64,000 nucleotides of DNA from Streptomyces sp. TG1A-60 (GCF_037201975.1 NZ_CP147520.1:3224001-3288000); one strand, 5' to 3'. Numbered from the stretch's first letter, positions 1-17,550 are shown. The notes: generated from the letters alone by a model not told the origin. Numbers and translations are program-made.

Positions 1-125
1 CAACGCCCCCTACCCGTAGGCCCGTTCCGGACAGGCCCGACAACGCCGGACAAGCCCTGGACAGTAACCGTACGTACCGGCGTAGTCACTGTTCACACTA
101 GGCGCACGCCGCCACGCTGAGTGAC

Positions 126-692
126 GTGAATCCGGAAACCGTCGCTCCCGACAGCGAACTCGTCAGCCCCATCCGCAACTTCAGCGTGCGGCTGTCACCC
201 ACGCCTCGTGGAGCCCGTCTCGCCCGCCTCCTCGCCACCGAGCAACTGCGCGAGTGGGGAATGCCGTTGCACCCGGCGGACCACATCGTCGCCGAGCTGG
301 CGGCCAACGCGGCGACGCACGGACGGGTTCGGGGCCGCGACTTCGACCTGACGATGTACGTCATCGGCGCCACCCTTCGTATCGAGGTGACGGACACGCG
401 CGGTGAACGGCTGCCCCGGGCCCAACACCCCTCCCCCGACGCCGAGTCCGAGTCCGAGTCCGGCCGAGGCCTCCTCCTCGTCGAGGAGCTCGCCGACCGC
501 TGGGGCACCGCGCCGGGGAGGCCGCCGCGCAAGACCGTCTGGGCCGAGGTCGCTCTCCGACCGGCACCGAAACCCAGTTCTGCGGGCTTCGGTGCGACGA
601 GCGGTCTTTCCCCAAAGGACCGGGGAGAGAAAGAACCCCACCAAACCCCACCCCTCCTCCCGCCCAGCATGCCGCCTCACCCTCGCGGGTGA
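126..692 (+). CDS. ATP-binding protein, anti-sigma-type GHKL ATPase fold
   Basis: A 188-residue cytoplasmic protein with the histidine-kinase-like ATPase fold used by the small SpoIIAB/RsbW-type regulators abundant in Streptomyces. The N-box is near residues 54-66 (HIVAELAANAATHG). The first glycine-type loop is near 88-96 (VTDTRGERLP) and a second lies near 112-120 (SGRGLLLVEEL), followed by the usual DRWG. There is no sensor or dimerisation domain, so it is not a full kinase. The GTG start is chosen because it leaves a normal short leader before the fold. The fold ends near residue 142. The last ~45 residues are Pro-rich and may be extra, and the stop (690-692) lies in the same frame as, and 3 bases before, the next gene. 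The partner protein is unknown. Fold confidence is high; role is inferred. Confidence 0.8.
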   Translation: MNPETVAPDSELVSPIRNFSVRLSPTPRGARLARLLATEQLREWGMPLHPADHIVAELAANAATHGRVRGRDFDLTMYVIGATLRIEVTDTRGERLPRAQHPSPDAESESESGRGLLLVEELADRWGTAPGRPPRKTVWAEVALRPAPKPSSAGFGATSGLSPKDRGEKEPHQTPPLLPPSMPPHPRG

Positions 693-695
693 ACG

Positions 696-1085
696 GTGGC
701 CCACACGGGCACCCCAGATGTGGAGGACGAGCCCGAGGGGGTCATGCGACACCCCGACGTGATGCTCATCGCCGAGGCGGACATGGAAGGAGACGGCTCC
801 TTCGACGCACGTACGCTGATCGCCGCGATCGAGATCGTGTCCCGTTCCAACCCCGACAACGACTGGATCGGCAAGGTCCGCGACTACCCCCTGCTTGGCA
901 TCCCCGTCTACGCCGTCTTCGACCCACGCACCGGCACCGGCGCCGTCCTCACCGACATCCACTCCACCCCGGACGGTCCCCGCTATGCCACCCGCAAGGA
1001 CTTCGTCTACGGCGAGGACGTCACCATCGCCGACTGGACCATCTCCACGGACAACCTGCCTCGCTACCCGTTCAAGTGCACGTAA
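696..1085 (+). CDS. Uma2-family endonuclease-like protein, N-terminally short
   Basis: 129 residues resembling the C-terminal two thirds of Uma2/DUF820 proteins, which have a PD-(D/E)xK nuclease fold and are usually near 190 residues. The core is visible: the PDV aspartate near residue 20, the glutamate in AIEIVSRS near 46, and the lysine in IGKVRDY near 59, then GIPVYAVFD. The first 60 or so residues of the family are missing. The GTG start has only a weak ribosome site. The gene follows the preceding one in the same frame with a single stop between them, so it may be a 5'-truncated remnant. It could still encode a small folded protein. Uma2 paralogs are numerous in Streptomyces and their biological role is not settled. 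Confidence 0.6.
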   Translation: MAHTGTPDVEDEPEGVMRHPDVMLIAEADMEGDGSFDARTLIAAIEIVSRSNPDNDWIGKVRDYPLLGIPVYAVFDPRTGTGAVLTDIHSTPDGPRYATRKDFVYGEDVTIADWTISTDNLPRYPFKCT

Positions 1086-1138
1086 CAGCGGCGGTTACCG
1101 GGCGGCGCTCCGGAACGCGGGACGGGCCGGAGCGCCGT

Positions 1139-2356
1139 TCAGGTGCGGGTGACCTGGCCGCACCCCTCGTGGTTCTGCTCCCGCAGGGACTCACTGCGGT
1201 CGTAGGGATCCTTGGCCGCGCCGGTGGCGGGCCCGCCGGTGGGAGTACCTCCGGGGAAGACCGGGTGGAGGTAGCCGTCGTAGACGTCGCACTCGTTGTT
1301 GAAGGTGTCGACGGCGTACTCGCGGATCATCAGCTTGCCCCGCGTGACGTTCCATCGCTCCGGGTCGGACAAGGACAGCGTCAGATCGCGGCGAACGATG
1401 GTCCGCGCCACGAGGTCTCCGCTGTCGTCGGGCCGCACCAGGGGGTAGACGAAACTGTAGTCCGCGTGGACGAGCACCTCACCCGGCTCTCCGGCGGCGA
1501 ACGTCAGATGCCCGCGCACCTTGATCACGTCACCGGCCGGCTCCACCTCGTCCGGGTCGAAGCGGCTGAAGAAACCCACGGGGTCATGGCCTTGCGACGG
1601 CCGACGCAGCGACCGTCGCACTTCGGGCAACATGTCCGGCTGCTGGGGGTCGAGCAGGGCCAGGGCCTTGGCGGGGTGCCCGCCCCGCAGCACGGCCGGG
1701 TCCAGGTTGGAGGCGACCAGGAAGTCCTTGGTGCGGCGCAGCGCGAGCGCCACGTCGTCCTTGCCCAGCCCGGCGACCGCCCGCGCGGCCGGCAGCTCGA
1801 TGGCGTCCGCGCCGTCGGCCCAGCGACGGGCGGGCGATCCACGGAACGGATGGCCGACCGTGGGCAGCCCGGCCTGGGTGTCGGCGTCCGCCGCGGCGGA
1901 GGGCAGGGCCTGCTCGGCGGGCAGCGGCGACGGGGAGGCCTCGGCGCCGGACGCCGAGTCGTGTCCGGGGAGACGGTCCAGCACCAGCGAGGGGCGGATG
2001 GCGACCACGAGGACCGCCAGGGCCAGCACCACGCCGAAGGCCGATCCCAGTCTGCGGCGCCGGTCGCGGCTGCCGTCGATCTCCTGCCAGGCGGGGCCGG
2101 TGCGCCAGCCGGGCGGGGCCGGGGGCTGTGGGTTCCGCGCCGCCTTCCGCCGCCCCCACCGCCGGCCGCCGCTCGCCCGCCGCGCCGCCTCGTCCTGCTC
2201 CGCCAGCCGCCGCGTGACCATGCGGGCGCGCGCCGACGGCTCCTTCGGCAAGGAACCGCCACCGCCCTCCTCCGCCTTCCGCAGGAACGCCTCCCACTCC
2301 TCGTCGGATATGGAGGGCTGCTCGTCGGGCTGCTCACTGGGCGGGACGGTACTCAC
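1139..2356 (-). CDS. membrane-anchored hypothetical protein
   Basis: 405 residues from the GTG at 2356, preceded by a GAGAG-type ribosome site. Longer forms reach 2485, but their extra N-terminus is not protein-like. The N-terminus is acidic (PSEQPDEQPSISDEEWEAF), followed by a basic Arg/Ala/Pro-rich stretch to about residue 105. A single hydrophobic segment lies near residues 110-130 (AFGVVLALAVLVVAI), and about 270 residues follow, probably outside the cell. The outer part reads like a soluble domain with VALALRRTKDFLVASNLDPAVL and GKLMIREYAVDTFNNE, and ends HEGCGQVTRT. No enzyme motif is recognised. Similar proteins beside tuf in Streptomyces are annotated only as membrane or hypothetical. 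It is convergent with the Uma2-like gene. Confidence 0.75.
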   Translation of the reverse strand: MSTVPPSEQPDEQPSISDEEWEAFLRKAEEGGGGSLPKEPSARARMVTRRLAEQDEAARRASGGRRWGRRKAARNPQPPAPPGWRTGPAWQEIDGSRDRRRRLGSAFGVVLALAVLVVAIRPSLVLDRLPGHDSASGAEASPSPLPAEQALPSAAADADTQAGLPTVGHPFRGSPARRWADGADAIELPAARAVAGLGKDDVALALRRTKDFLVASNLDPAVLRGGHPAKALALLDPQQPDMLPEVRRSLRRPSQGHDPVGFFSRFDPDEVEPAGDVIKVRGHLTFAAGEPGEVLVHADYSFVYPLVRPDDSGDLVARTIVRRDLTLSLSDPERWNVTRGKLMIREYAVDTFNNECDVYDGYLHPVFPGGTPTGGPATGAAKDPYDRSESLREQNHEGCGQVTRT

Positions 2357-2625
2357 GGTGTCACTCTCGTAGTCGGGGCGTACGCGGCTGCGACACCCCG
2401 GCAGGGCCCTCCAGCAGGTCTGTCGACCGGCTGGACACCCCGGCAGGGACTCCCGCGTCCGATCATGCTCGGACGGGGCGCCCACGACTCACAAGCCCCG
2501 CACGAGGCGTACGAGGAGTCGTACGGAACACGTGATCCAACCGGTACGGATCCGAGGCACGGGCCCTGATCAGGCACCCGTCGCCAGGCACTCACGCGCA
2601 CTCTCACCGGGTCCACGCGGAGAAC

Positions 2626-2663
2626 GAAGAGGCCCGTACGACCGAAGTCGTACGGGCCCCTTC
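2626..2663 (-). terminator. stem-loop terminator of tuf
   Basis: A perfect 12-bp stem (2631-2642 with 2647-2658) closed by a CGAA loop and extended by GAAG/CTTC at the base, about 40 bases past the tuf stop. There is no U tract, as is usual in Streptomyces. Confidence 0.8.
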
Positions 2664-2703
2664 GTGGAACTCGCGGTGGAGCTACCAGGTCAGGTCGACA
2701 AGC

Positions 2704-3897
<1,194 letters not shown>

Positions 3898-3973
3898 TGG
3901 GGTCCTCCTGTGTGGTTCTGGTACGCCTTACTTCATCGGCGCCAGGTGATCTTTGCTGGATGGCCCGGATCCC

Positions 3974-4010
3974 CGGGGCATTCCCTCCGTCAGTACGGCG
4001 GAATGCCCCG
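3974..4010 (-). terminator. stem-loop between fusA and tuf
   Basis: An 11-bp perfect inverted repeat (3974-3984 with 4000-4010, CGGGGCATTCC) in the fusA-tuf gap, placed to terminate or attenuate transcription from the str operon before tuf. Confidence 0.65.
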
Positions 4011-4052
4011 CGAGGCTCCGGAGTCAAGCCTACGGCGTGTGAACGCGGTGCG

Positions 4053-6179
4053 TTACTCGCCCTTGGCCTTCGCGATGATCTCCTCGGCGACGTTCCGCGG
4101 AACCTCGGCGTAGGAGTCGAACTGCATCGAGTAGCTCGCGCGACCCGACGTCTTGCTGCGGAGGTCTCCGACGTAGCCGAACATCTCCGAGAGGGGCACG
4201 AGGCCCTTCACGACGCGGGCACCGGCCCGCTCCTCCATGGCCTGGATCTGGCCACGGCGGGAGTTGATGTCGCCGATGACCTCACCCATGTAGTCCTCGG
4301 GCGTGGTGACCTCGACGGCCATCATCGGCTCAAGCAGAACAGGGCTGGCCTTGCGCGCGGCCTCCTTGAAGGCCTGCGAACCGGCGATCTTGAATGCCAG
4401 CTCGGAGGAGTCGACCTCGTGGTAGGCACCGTCGAGCAGCGTGATGCGGACGCCCGTCATCTCGTACCCGGCGAGGATGCCGAACTGCATGGCCTCCTGC
4501 GCACCGGCGTCCACCGAAGGGATGTACTCCTTCGGGATACGGCCACCGGTCACCTTGTTCACGAACTCGTACGAGGCGTCGCCACCCTCGATCGGCTCGA
4601 TCGCGATCTGCACCTTGGCGAACTGACCGGTACCACCGGTCTGCTTCTTGTGGGTGTAGTCCACGCGCTCGACGGCCTTGCGGATCGTCTCACGATAGGC
4701 GACCTGCGGCTTGCCGACGTTGGCCTCGACCTTGAACTCACGGCGCATACGGTCGACCAGCACCTCGAGGTGCAGCTCGCCCATACCACCGATGATGGTC
4801 TGACCGGTCTCCTCGTCCGAGTGAACCTGGAAGGAGGGGTCCTCCTCCGCGAGACGCTGGATGGCGACACCCAGCTTCTCCTGGTCACCCTTGGACTTGG
4901 GCTCGATGGCGACCTGGATGACCGGCGCCGGGAAGTCCATGGACTCCAGGATCACCGGCTGCTTGTCGTCGCACAGCGTCTCACCGGTCGTGGTCTGCTT
5001 CAGACCCATCACGGCGATGATGTCGCCGGCGCCCACCGAGTCGATCTCCTCACGCTTGTTCGCGTGCATGCGGTAGATCTTGCCGATGCGCTCCTTCTTG
5101 CCCTTGACGGAGTTCAGCACGGCGGTGCCGGACTCCAGGCGGCCCGAGTAGACCCGGACGAAGGTGAGCTTGCCGAGGTGCGGGTCGCTCATGATCTTGA
5201 ACGCCAGCGCGGACAGCGGCTCGTCTTCGGACGGCTTGCGCTTGACGACCAGCTCGGGGTCCTTCACGTCGTGGCCCTCGATGGCCTCGACGTCGAGCGG
5301 GGTCGGCAGGTAGCGCACGACCGCGTCGAGCAGGGGCTGGACGCCCTTGTTCTTGAACGCGGTGCCGCAGAACACCGGGGTGACCGTGGTGTCCTGGGAC
5401 TTGCCGGACGCGATGGTGATGCGACGGATCGCGGCGTACAGCTGCTCCTCGGTGGGCTCCTCGCCCTCCAGGTACAGCTCCATGATCTCTTCGTCGTTCT
5501 CGGCGACGGCCTCGACGAGCTTGCCGCGGTACTCCTCGGCAGCCTCGGCGTGCGTGGCCGGGATGTCGACGACGTCGTACATCTCGCCCTTGGCGGCCTC
5601 GGCGGACCACACGAACGCCTTCATGGTGACGAGGTCGACGACACCCTTGAAGTCGGCCTCGGCACCGATCGGGAGCTGCATGACGAGCGGCTGGGCGCCC
5701 AGGCGGTCCGAGATCATGTCCACGCAGCGGTGGAACTCGGCGCCGGTGCGGTCCAGCTTGTTGACGAAGCAGATGCGGGGCACGCCGTAACGGTCGGCCT
5801 GACGCCACACCGTCTCGGACTGCGGCTCCACGCCGGCGACGCCGTCGAACACCGTCACGGCACCGTCGAGAACGCGGAGCGAACGCTCCACCTCGACGGT
5901 GAAGTCGACGTGGCCCGGGGTGTCGATGATGTTGATGGTGTGGTCGACGCCCTCAAGCGGCCAGTGACAGGTGGTGGCAGCAGAGGTGATCGTGATGCCA
6001 CGCTCCTGCTCCTGCTCCATCCAGTCCATGGTGGCGGCGCCGTCGTGGACCTCACCGATCTTGTAGGAAACGCCGGTGTAGAACAGGATCCGCTCGGTGG
6101 TGGTCGTCTTGCCCGCGTCGATGTGGGCCATGATCCCGATGTTGCGGACCCTGGCCAGGTCAAGCGAAGTGGTAGCCAT
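4053..6179 (-). CDS. fusA: elongation factor G
   Basis: 708 residues, full length for EF-G, the GTPase that drives ribosomal translocation and, with RRF, recycling. The P-loop AHIDAGKT is at residues 18-25. Switch II DTPGHVD and NKLD follow, then domains II-V through the C-terminal [20 protein letters not shown] region. It starts ATG, 39 bases after rpsG. It is part of rpsL-rpsG-fusA(-tuf). There are no frame breaks, and it is the ordinary housekeeping type. Confidence 0.98.
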   Translation of the reverse strand: MATTSLDLARVRNIGIMAHIDAGKTTTTERILFYTGVSYKIGEVHDGAATMDWMEQEQERGITITSAATTCHWPLEGVDHTINIIDTPGHVDFTVEVERSLRVLDGAVTVFDGVAGVEPQSETVWRQADRYGVPRICFVNKLDRTGAEFHRCVDMISDRLGAQPLVMQLPIGAEADFKGVVDLVTMKAFVWSAEAAKGEMYDVVDIPATHAEAAEEYRGKLVEAVAENDEEIMELYLEGEEPTEEQLYAAIRRITIASGKSQDTTVTPVFCGTAFKNKGVQPLLDAVVRYLPTPLDVEAIEGHDVKDPELVVKRKPSEDEPLSALAFKIMSDPHLGKLTFVRVYSGRLESGTAVLNSVKGKKERIGKIYRMHANKREEIDSVGAGDIIAVMGLKQTTTGETLCDDKQPVILESMDFPAPVIQVAIEPKSKGDQEKLGVAIQRLAEEDPSFQVHSDEETGQTIIGGMGELHLEVLVDRMRREFKVEANVGKPQVAYRETIRKAVERVDYTHKKQTGGTGQFAKVQIAIEPIEGGDASYEFVNKVTGGRIPKEYIPSVDAGAQEAMQFGILAGYEMTGVRITLLDGAYHEVDSSELAFKIAGSQAFKEAARKASPVLLEPMMAVEVTTPEDYMGEVIGDINSRRGQIQAMEERAGARVVKGLVPLSEMFGYVGDLRSKTSGRASYSMQFDSYAEVPRNVAEEIIAKAKGE

Positions 6180-6218
6180 AAGGCTTCAGTCTTCTCTCGG
6201 TCTCGATGGGGTCTGCGA

Positions 6219-6689
6219 CTACCAGCGGTAGTGCGCGAAGGCCTTGTTGGACTCGGCCATCTTGTGCGTGTCCTCGCGCTTCTTCACAGCGGCACCGAGG
6301 CCGTTGGAGGCGTCGAGAAGCTCGTTGAGCAGACGCTCGGTCATGGTCTTCTCGCGACGGGCGCGGGAGTAACCGACGAGCCAGCGCAGCGCGAGCGTGT
6401 TGGCACGACCGGGCTTGACCTCGATCGGAACCTGGTACGTCGCACCACCGACACGGCGGGACTTGACCTCGAGGGTCGGCTTGATGTTCTCCAGAGCGCG
6501 CTTCAGCGTGATGACCGGGTCGTTGCTGGTCTTCTCGCGCAGGCCCTCCATGGCGCCGTACACGATGCGCTCGGCGGTGGAGCGCTTGCCGTTCAGCAGC
6601 ACCTTGTTGATGAGTGACGTGACAAGAGGAGAACCGTAGACCGGGTCGATGATGACCGGGCGCTTCGGGGCGGGGCCCTTACGAGGCAT
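6219..6689 (-). CDS. rpsG: 30S ribosomal protein S7
   Basis: 156 residues, the standard length. It is a primary 16S rRNA 3'-domain binder and contacts the exit-site tRNA. It begins [10 protein letters not shown] and ends KAFAHYRW, both typical of actinobacteria. The ATG start lies 2 bases after the rpsL stop, so the two are translationally linked. In E. coli S7 represses its operon by binding mRNA; I see no equivalent site here. Confidence 0.98.
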   Translation of the reverse strand: MPRKGPAPKRPVIIDPVYGSPLVTSLINKVLLNGKRSTAERIVYGAMEGLREKTSNDPVITLKRALENIKPTLEVKSRRVGGATYQVPIEVKPGRANTLALRWLVGYSRARREKTMTERLLNELLDASNGLGAAVKKREDTHKMAESNKAFAHYRW

Positions 6690-6691
6690 TC

Positions 6692-7063
6692 TTACTTCTC
6701 CTTCTTGGCGCCGTAGCGGCTGCGGGCCTGCTTGCGGTTCTTGACACCCTGGGTGTCGAGCGAACCACGGATGATCTTGTAGCGAACACCGGGCAGGTCC
6801 TTCACACGGCCGCCGCGCACGAGCACGATGGAGTGCTCCTGCAGGTTGTGTCCCTCACCCGGAATGTAAGCGGTGACCTCGATCCCGCTGGTCAGACGCA
6901 CACGCGCGACCTTACGCAGGGCCGAGTTCGGCTTCTTCGGGGTGGTCGTGAACACACGCGTGCAGACGCCGCGGCGCTGGGGGGAACCCTCCAGTGCGGG
7001 CGTCTTGTTCTTCTCGACCTTGTCCTGCCGGCCCTTCCGGACCAGCTGCTGGATCGTAGGCAC
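6692..7063 (-). CDS. rpsL: 30S ribosomal protein S12
   Basis: 123 residues from a GTG start with GGAGAA upstream; a longer in-frame reading to 7123 is rejected because S12 is always near 123 residues. It is part of the decoding centre. Lys43 and Lys88, the positions where streptomycin-resistance and antibiotic-overproduction mutations arise, are both wild type (TTTPKKPNS and GGRVKDLPG). This predicts streptomycin sensitivity at the ribosome. It is the first gene of the str operon, about 190 bases downstream of a recognisable vegetative promoter. Confidence 0.98.
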   Translation of the reverse strand: MPTIQQLVRKGRQDKVEKNKTPALEGSPQRRGVCTRVFTTTPKKPNSALRKVARVRLTSGIEVTAYIPGEGHNLQEHSIVLVRGGRVKDLPGVRYKIIRGSLDTQGVKNRKQARSRYGAKKEK

Positions 7064-7259
7064 TACTTCTCCGGTTTCTGTGTGCCGAATGGTGAAGCTA
7101 ACCTGGAACACTCGCCGACCCACGCGGTCGGGTGTGTCGAATGCTGCGGACTCTCGCCGCGAGGCAGAAAGGGCGCAGATTACGGTGGCCGCTTACGGCT
7201 CCCCCTATGCGGTTGAAGGCACGCACGGGAGCCAGGGCACACCCCAGGCACAAGGTCTG

Positions 7260-7288
7260 AGCGTACCTACCTCATTCGCTATGGTCAA
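7260..7288 (-). promoter_or_regulatory. predicted vegetative promoter of the str operon
   Basis: On the minus strand, TTGACC (7283-7288) and TACGCT (7260-7265) are 17 bases apart, matching the HrdB consensus TTGACN/TANNNT. They give a leader of roughly 190 bases before rpsL. Inferred from pattern only. Confidence 0.65.
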
Positions 7289-7352
7289 AACAAATGGACG
7301 TGCGCGGGTTTGAGGACCGGGCGCGTCCCTCCCCGAGAGGCGCCGCCGGGGC

Positions 7353-7901
7353 TCACACGCCGCTGTTCGACGCGGTTCCCGCGATCACCATGAGGGCGAG
7401 GAAGAGCGCCCAGCCCGCGACGGAGAGCCAGCCCAGGATGATGCCGGCCAGGGCGAAGCCCTCGCCGCCCTCGCCGGTGCGCTTCATCTCGGCGCGGGCG
7501 GTGTGGCCGAGCACGACCGCCGGAATCCCGGTGAGCCCCATCGTCATGGTGGTGAGGACTCCGCAGATCATCGAGCCGACGGCCTTGCCGTTGGTGGGCG
7601 GGGGCGGCATGGGGGCCGGCATGAACGTTCTCGGGACCGGGGCGCCGCCCATGACGGTCGGCTGCGCCGCCGAGGGGCCCTGGGGCAGGTCGGCGACCAG
7701 AAGGGTCAGCTCCCCCACCGTGCGCGCCGTGTAGGCCCTCTCGACGCGCTTCTCGTACTCGTCCTGCTGAAGGCGGCCCTCACTGAAGCCTGCCCGCAGG
7801 ACATCCACGGCACGCTCACGGTCGGCATGTGCGGCGAGCAGCGAAGGACTACTGCCCTGCGCCTGCTGCCACGGCATCGGCTGCCACTGCGGGTTCGACA
7901 C
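7353..7901 (-). CDS. DUF1707/DUF4190 membrane protein
   Basis: 182 residues from GTG at 7901, preceded by GGGGGAG; the longer reading to 8000 lacks a ribosome site. The N-terminal half holds the DUF1707 pattern, DRERAVDVLRAGFSEGRL then YEKRVERAYTARTVGELTLLVADLP (about residues 22-70). A Pro/Met-rich linker follows. Two hydrophobic segments form a DUF4190-like region with GLTGIPAVVLGHTARAEM between them. It lies between rpoC and rpsL in the same direction, but a strong rpoC terminator precedes it. Function unknown; it is probably a small cell-envelope protein. Confidence 0.8.
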   Translation of the reverse strand: MSNPQWQPMPWQQAQGSSPSLLAAHADRERAVDVLRAGFSEGRLQQDEYEKRVERAYTARTVGELTLLVADLPQGPSAAQPTVMGGAPVPRTFMPAPMPPPPTNGKAVGSMICGVLTTMTMGLTGIPAVVLGHTARAEMKRTGEGGEGFALAGIILGWLSVAGWALFLALMVIAGTASNSGV

Positions 7902-8019
7902 GAGAAACACTCCCCCGGACTGGTTGTGCCTCCATGATGCTCCAACGCACGGCCCACGGCATCGGTTCCCCGCCCCACTTCTGTCCCGGTTCTGCCACAC
8001 CGAACACCCGCACGACGCC

Positions 8020-8060
8020 GAAGGGCGGCCACCCCGTACGCAACGGAGCGACCGCCCTTC
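8020..8060 (-). terminator. stem-loop terminator of rpoC
   Basis: GAAGGGCGG (8020-8028) pairs with CCGCCCTTC (8052-8060), starting 26 bases past the rpoC stop. Confidence 0.75.
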
Positions 8061-8085
8061 AGATCAGGCAACCACTACTGCTCGC

Positions 8086-11985
<3,900 letters not shown>

Positions 11986-12045
11986 TATGCGTCAATCCCT
12001 CTCAGGGTTGTAAGTCATGGGGTCTGATACGGGGGTCCTGGGGCC

Positions 12046-12070
12046 GGAGGCCTTCATGGCGAAGGCCTCC
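12046..12070 (-). promoter_or_regulatory. rpoB-rpoC intergenic hairpin
   Basis: A perfect 10-bp inverted repeat, GGAGGCCTTC (12046-12055) with GAAGGCCTCC (12061-12070) and a 5-base loop, sits in the 94-base rpoB-rpoC gap. It could be an mRNA processing or stability element or a weak attenuator. Confidence 0.5.
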
Positions 12071-12079
12071 GAACTCCCG

Positions 12080-13011
12080 TCAGACCTCTTCGACGCTGCT
12101 CGGCTCACGCCGGGACAGGTCGATGCCAAGCTCCTCCGCAGCGCGGAAGACGTCCTCGTCGGTGTCGCGCATCTCGATGGACATGCCGTCCGAGGACAGC
12201 ACCTCCACGTTGAGGCACAGGGACTGCATCTCCTTGATGAGCACCTTGAAGGACTCGGGGATGCCGGGCTCAGGGATGTTCTCGCCCTTGACGATGGCCT
12301 CGTAGACCTTCACGCGGCCGGTGACGTCGTCGGACTTGATGGTCAGCAGCTCCTGGAGGGCGTACGCGGCGCCGTAAGCCTCCAGCGCCCACACCTCCAT
12401 CTCACCGAAGCGCTGGCCACCGAACTGGGCCTTACCACCCAGCGGCTGCTGGGTGATCATCGAGTACGGGCCGGTCGACCGGGCGTGCAGCTTGTCGTCG
12501 ACCAGGTGGTGCAGCTTGAGGATGTACATGTACCCGACCGAGATCGGGTCCGGGAACGGCTCGCCGGAGCGGCCGTCGAACAGTCGCGCCTTGCCGGAGG
12601 GGAGCACCATGCGCTCGCCGTCGCGGTTGGGGATGGTGTGCTGGAGCAGACCGGCGAGCTCGTCCTCGCGGGCACCGTCGAAGACCGGGGTCGCGACGTT
12701 GGTGCCGGGGGCGACGGAGTCGGCGCCGATGACCTGCAGACGCTGCGCCCACTCGTCGGCGAGCCCGGAGACGTCCCAGCCGCGGCTGGCGAGCCAGCCG
12801 AGGTGGATCTCCAGGACCTGTCCCGGGTTCATTCGGGACGGCACACCGAGCGGGTTGAGGATGATGTCGACCGGGGTGCCGTCCTCCAGGAACGGCATGT
12901 CCTCGATCGGCAGGATCTTCGAGATGACACCCTTGTTGCCGTGACGGCCGGCGAGCTTGTCACCGTCGGTGATCTTGCGCTTCTGCGCCACGTACACGCG
13001 CACCAGCTGGT

Positions 13012-13015
<4 letters not shown>
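12080..13015 (-). CDS. rpoB: RNA polymerase beta, C-terminal part (311 residues) as read
   Basis: 311 residues from a GTG that overlaps the upstream stop as GTGA. It contains [29 protein letters not shown] and [20 protein letters not shown], the hybrid-binding, switch and clamp-anchor segments of beta. It ends [11 protein letters not shown] like other Streptomyces beta chains. A GAGGAGG lies 17 bases before the GTG, too far to be a convincing ribosome site. This is most simply the rest of rpoB after a one-base error and not an independent gene. Confidence 0.85.
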
Positions 13016-15564
<2,549 letters not shown>

Positions 15565-15749
15565 GAGGGGGTCCTTCCGAGGGCTCGGACTCACTACGCG
15601 CGTACCGGCCCCTCTCCTGTGCAAAGAGAGCAGGCTGGCCCCGAACTGACTCGATAGGCCAGGTCGGGAATGGTCTGTTCGTCGATGCTCAAGTGAGGGC
15701 ATGCCCCTGGTGACGGGCAGGGGACAGCTAACAGGCAGCGCAAAGGGTC

Positions 15750-15779
15750 AGTGTAGCCACTTGGCACACTGATGTCCAA
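15750..15779 (-). promoter_or_regulatory. predicted vegetative promoter of rpoB
   Basis: On the minus strand, TTGGAC (15774-15779) and TACACT (15750-15755) are 18 bases apart, fitting the HrdB consensus. They give a leader of about 180 bases before the rpoB TTG. The remaining rplL-rpoB gap, 15780-16072, holds no gene that I can support. Confidence 0.6.
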
Positions 15780-16072
15780 TGCGGGTTTCTCGCGACCCTC
15801 GTTGTTCTCGACACTTGCGCAAGCCCACGCCCTCAATGCACGTTGATACTGCCCTCTTCGCCGTCGATCCATGCCTCGGAGTTCGGATCGGTGTGACGAC
15901 GCGTCCTGAGAATTGCGCGCTGCGTGCCGTTCGTCAAGGCCCCTCCCGCCCGATCCTGGTACCGCGGTCGTCACTCGCGGTGCGTCACCCGGGGCGTCGG
16001 CGGCACGACGAAGATCACCATACTCGTCGCCACCGACAGTGCAAGGCAGCCGTCGCTCGACGTCCCGGAACG

Positions 16073-16110
16073 CCGAAGGGCGACCACCCAGTTGGGTGAT
16101 CGCCCTTCGG
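16073..16110 (-). terminator. stem-loop downstream of rplL
   Basis: CCGAAGGGCGA (16073-16083) pairs with TCGCCCTTCGG (16100-16110), with further pairing inside. It lies about 100 bases after rplL and before the rpoB promoter. It is placed like the partial terminator that lowers rpoBC output relative to the ribosomal proteins. Confidence 0.75.
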
Positions 16111-16211
16111 TACGTCCGCGTTACAGCCTCGAACGAGTTTTTGACACTCGCCCCGGAACTGTCCCGCTCGGGTCCTCGCGGACCCAGGCGTGCCGGCGGA
16201 CCGGCGAGGCC

Positions 16212-16598
16212 TTACTTGACCTCGACGGAGGCGCCGGCGCCCTTGAGGGACTCGGCGGCCTTCTCCGCGGCGTCCTTGGCGACCTTCTCGAGAACGGGCT
16301 TCGGGGCGCCGTCCACGAGGTCCTTGGCCTCCTTCAGGCCCAGGGAGGTCAGCTCACGCACGACCTTGATGACCTGGATCTTCTTGTCGCCGGCGGCGGT
16401 GAGGACGACGTCGAACTCGTCCTGCTCCTCGACGGCCTCGGCGGCGCCACCAGCGGCACCACCCGCGACGACGACCGGCGCGGCGGCGGCGGCGGTGACG
16501 TCGAACTTGTCCTCGAACGCCTTCACGAACTCGGAGAGCTCGATGAGGGTCATCTCCTCGAACTGCGCGAGCAGGTCTTCCTGGCTGAGCTTCGCCAT
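16212..16598 (-). CDS. rplL: 50S ribosomal protein L7/L12
   Basis: 128 residues from ATG at 16598 with GGAAGGA upstream; the extra 15 in-frame residues to 16643 are not used. It has the N-terminal dimerisation helices ([29 protein letters not shown]), an Ala/Gly hinge near residues 35-55, and the C-terminal domain ending GASVEVK. It forms the flexible stalk with L10 that recruits translation GTPases. It lies 137 bases downstream of rplJ. Confidence 0.97.
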   Translation of the reverse strand: MAKLSQEDLLAQFEEMTLIELSEFVKAFEDKFDVTAAAAAPVVVAGGAAGGAAEAVEEQDEFDVVLTAAGDKKIQVIKVVRELTSLGLKEAKDLVDGAPKPVLEKVAKDAAEKAAESLKGAGASVEVK

Positions 16599-16735
16599 GA
16601 GGGGCGATCCTTCCACTAATTCGGCTGGTGCCGGGATGTACATGTCTGGCGGGCGTACGTTCGGCCCGCTACGACCGCTTCCTGAAGGCGGGTCCTGGCG
16701 GACGGCCTCAGGCGGCGGTCATTTCGCGAGCCGAA

Positions 16736-17266
16736 TTACTCGGCACCGCCCTGCTCGTCCTGCTTGGCACGAAGAGCGTCCACGGTGCGGACGAGCTTCG
16801 ACGGCAGCGCCTGGAAGACAGAGGCAGCCTGCGACTGCTTGCCCTTCATCGCACCGGCCAGCTTGGAGAGCAGAACCTCGCGGGACTCAAGGTCCGCAAG
16901 CTTCTTGATCTCGTCGGCGGACAGCACCTTGCCGTCAAGGACACCGCCCTTGATGACGAGGTTCGGGTTGTCCTTGGCGAAGTCACGAAGACCCTTCGCC
17001 GACTCCACCGGGTCACCGGTGACGAAGGCGACCGCCGTCGGACCGTTGAACAGGTCGTCGAGCGTCGAGATCCCGGCCTCGTTGGCCGCAATCTTGGTCA
17101 GTGTGTTCTTCACCACGGCGTACTGGGCGTTCTCACCGAGCGAACGACGCAGCGTCTTGAGCTGCGCCACGGTGAGACCCCGGTACTCGGTCAGCACGGC
17201 GGCGCTCGAGCTACGGAACTGCTCCGTGAGCTCGGCCACCGCGGCAGCCTTGTCGGGCCTTGCCAT
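16736..17266 (-). CDS. rplJ: 50S ribosomal protein L10
   Basis: 176 residues from ATG at 17266 with a strong GGAAGGAGG. It begins [17 protein letters not shown]. It anchors L7/L12 dimers at the stalk base. The C-terminal helix that binds L12 ends DEQGGAE. L10 usually represses its own operon by binding the mRNA leader, and a structured leader lies upstream. Confidence 0.96.
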   Translation of the reverse strand: MARPDKAAAVAELTEQFRSSSAAVLTEYRGLTVAQLKTLRRSLGENAQYAVVKNTLTKIAANEAGISTLDDLFNGPTAVAFVTGDPVESAKGLRDFAKDNPNLVIKGGVLDGKVLSADEIKKLADLESREVLLSKLAGAMKGKQSQAASVFQALPSKLVRTVDALRAKQDEQGGAE

Positions 17267-17284
17267 AGAGCGTCGGCCTCCTTC

Positions 17285-17510
17285 CGGGTGATGAGGACCG
17301 CTCGGAAGGGGCTGGGGGAAACGAAACGCCCCGGCGCAGGCGCTCGGGGCGTAGCTCGACCGGACGAATCCCGTACGGGACGGAATGGGCCCAGGAGCAC
17401 TTCCACAATCACCTGCGCGGGTCGTCCGCAGTTCAGCGGATCCTTCGGCCACCGAGCCCTCTCACGAGCACACGGCAACGACCAGCGGTCTTTGGCTTCC
17501 TCGGAAGACT
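17285..17510 (-). promoter_or_regulatory. probable L10 leader (rplJL autoregulation)
   Basis: The GC-rich region before rplJ contains, on the minus strand, a CCAAAGACCGCTGGT element near 17485-17499. This resembles the conserved L10-binding part of bacterial L10 leaders. Several short inverted repeats follow (for example around 17330-17355). Limits are approximate and the assignment is from pattern memory. Confidence 0.45.
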
Positions 17511-17550
17511 ACGGGACCGAATCCCCGTCGGGCAAATCCGCCCTCCCGGG

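Noticed and set aside
7064..7123. Longer rpsL reading with 20 extra N-terminal residues
   Set aside because: S12 is uniformly about 123 residues, and the GTG at 7063 has a good ribosome site.
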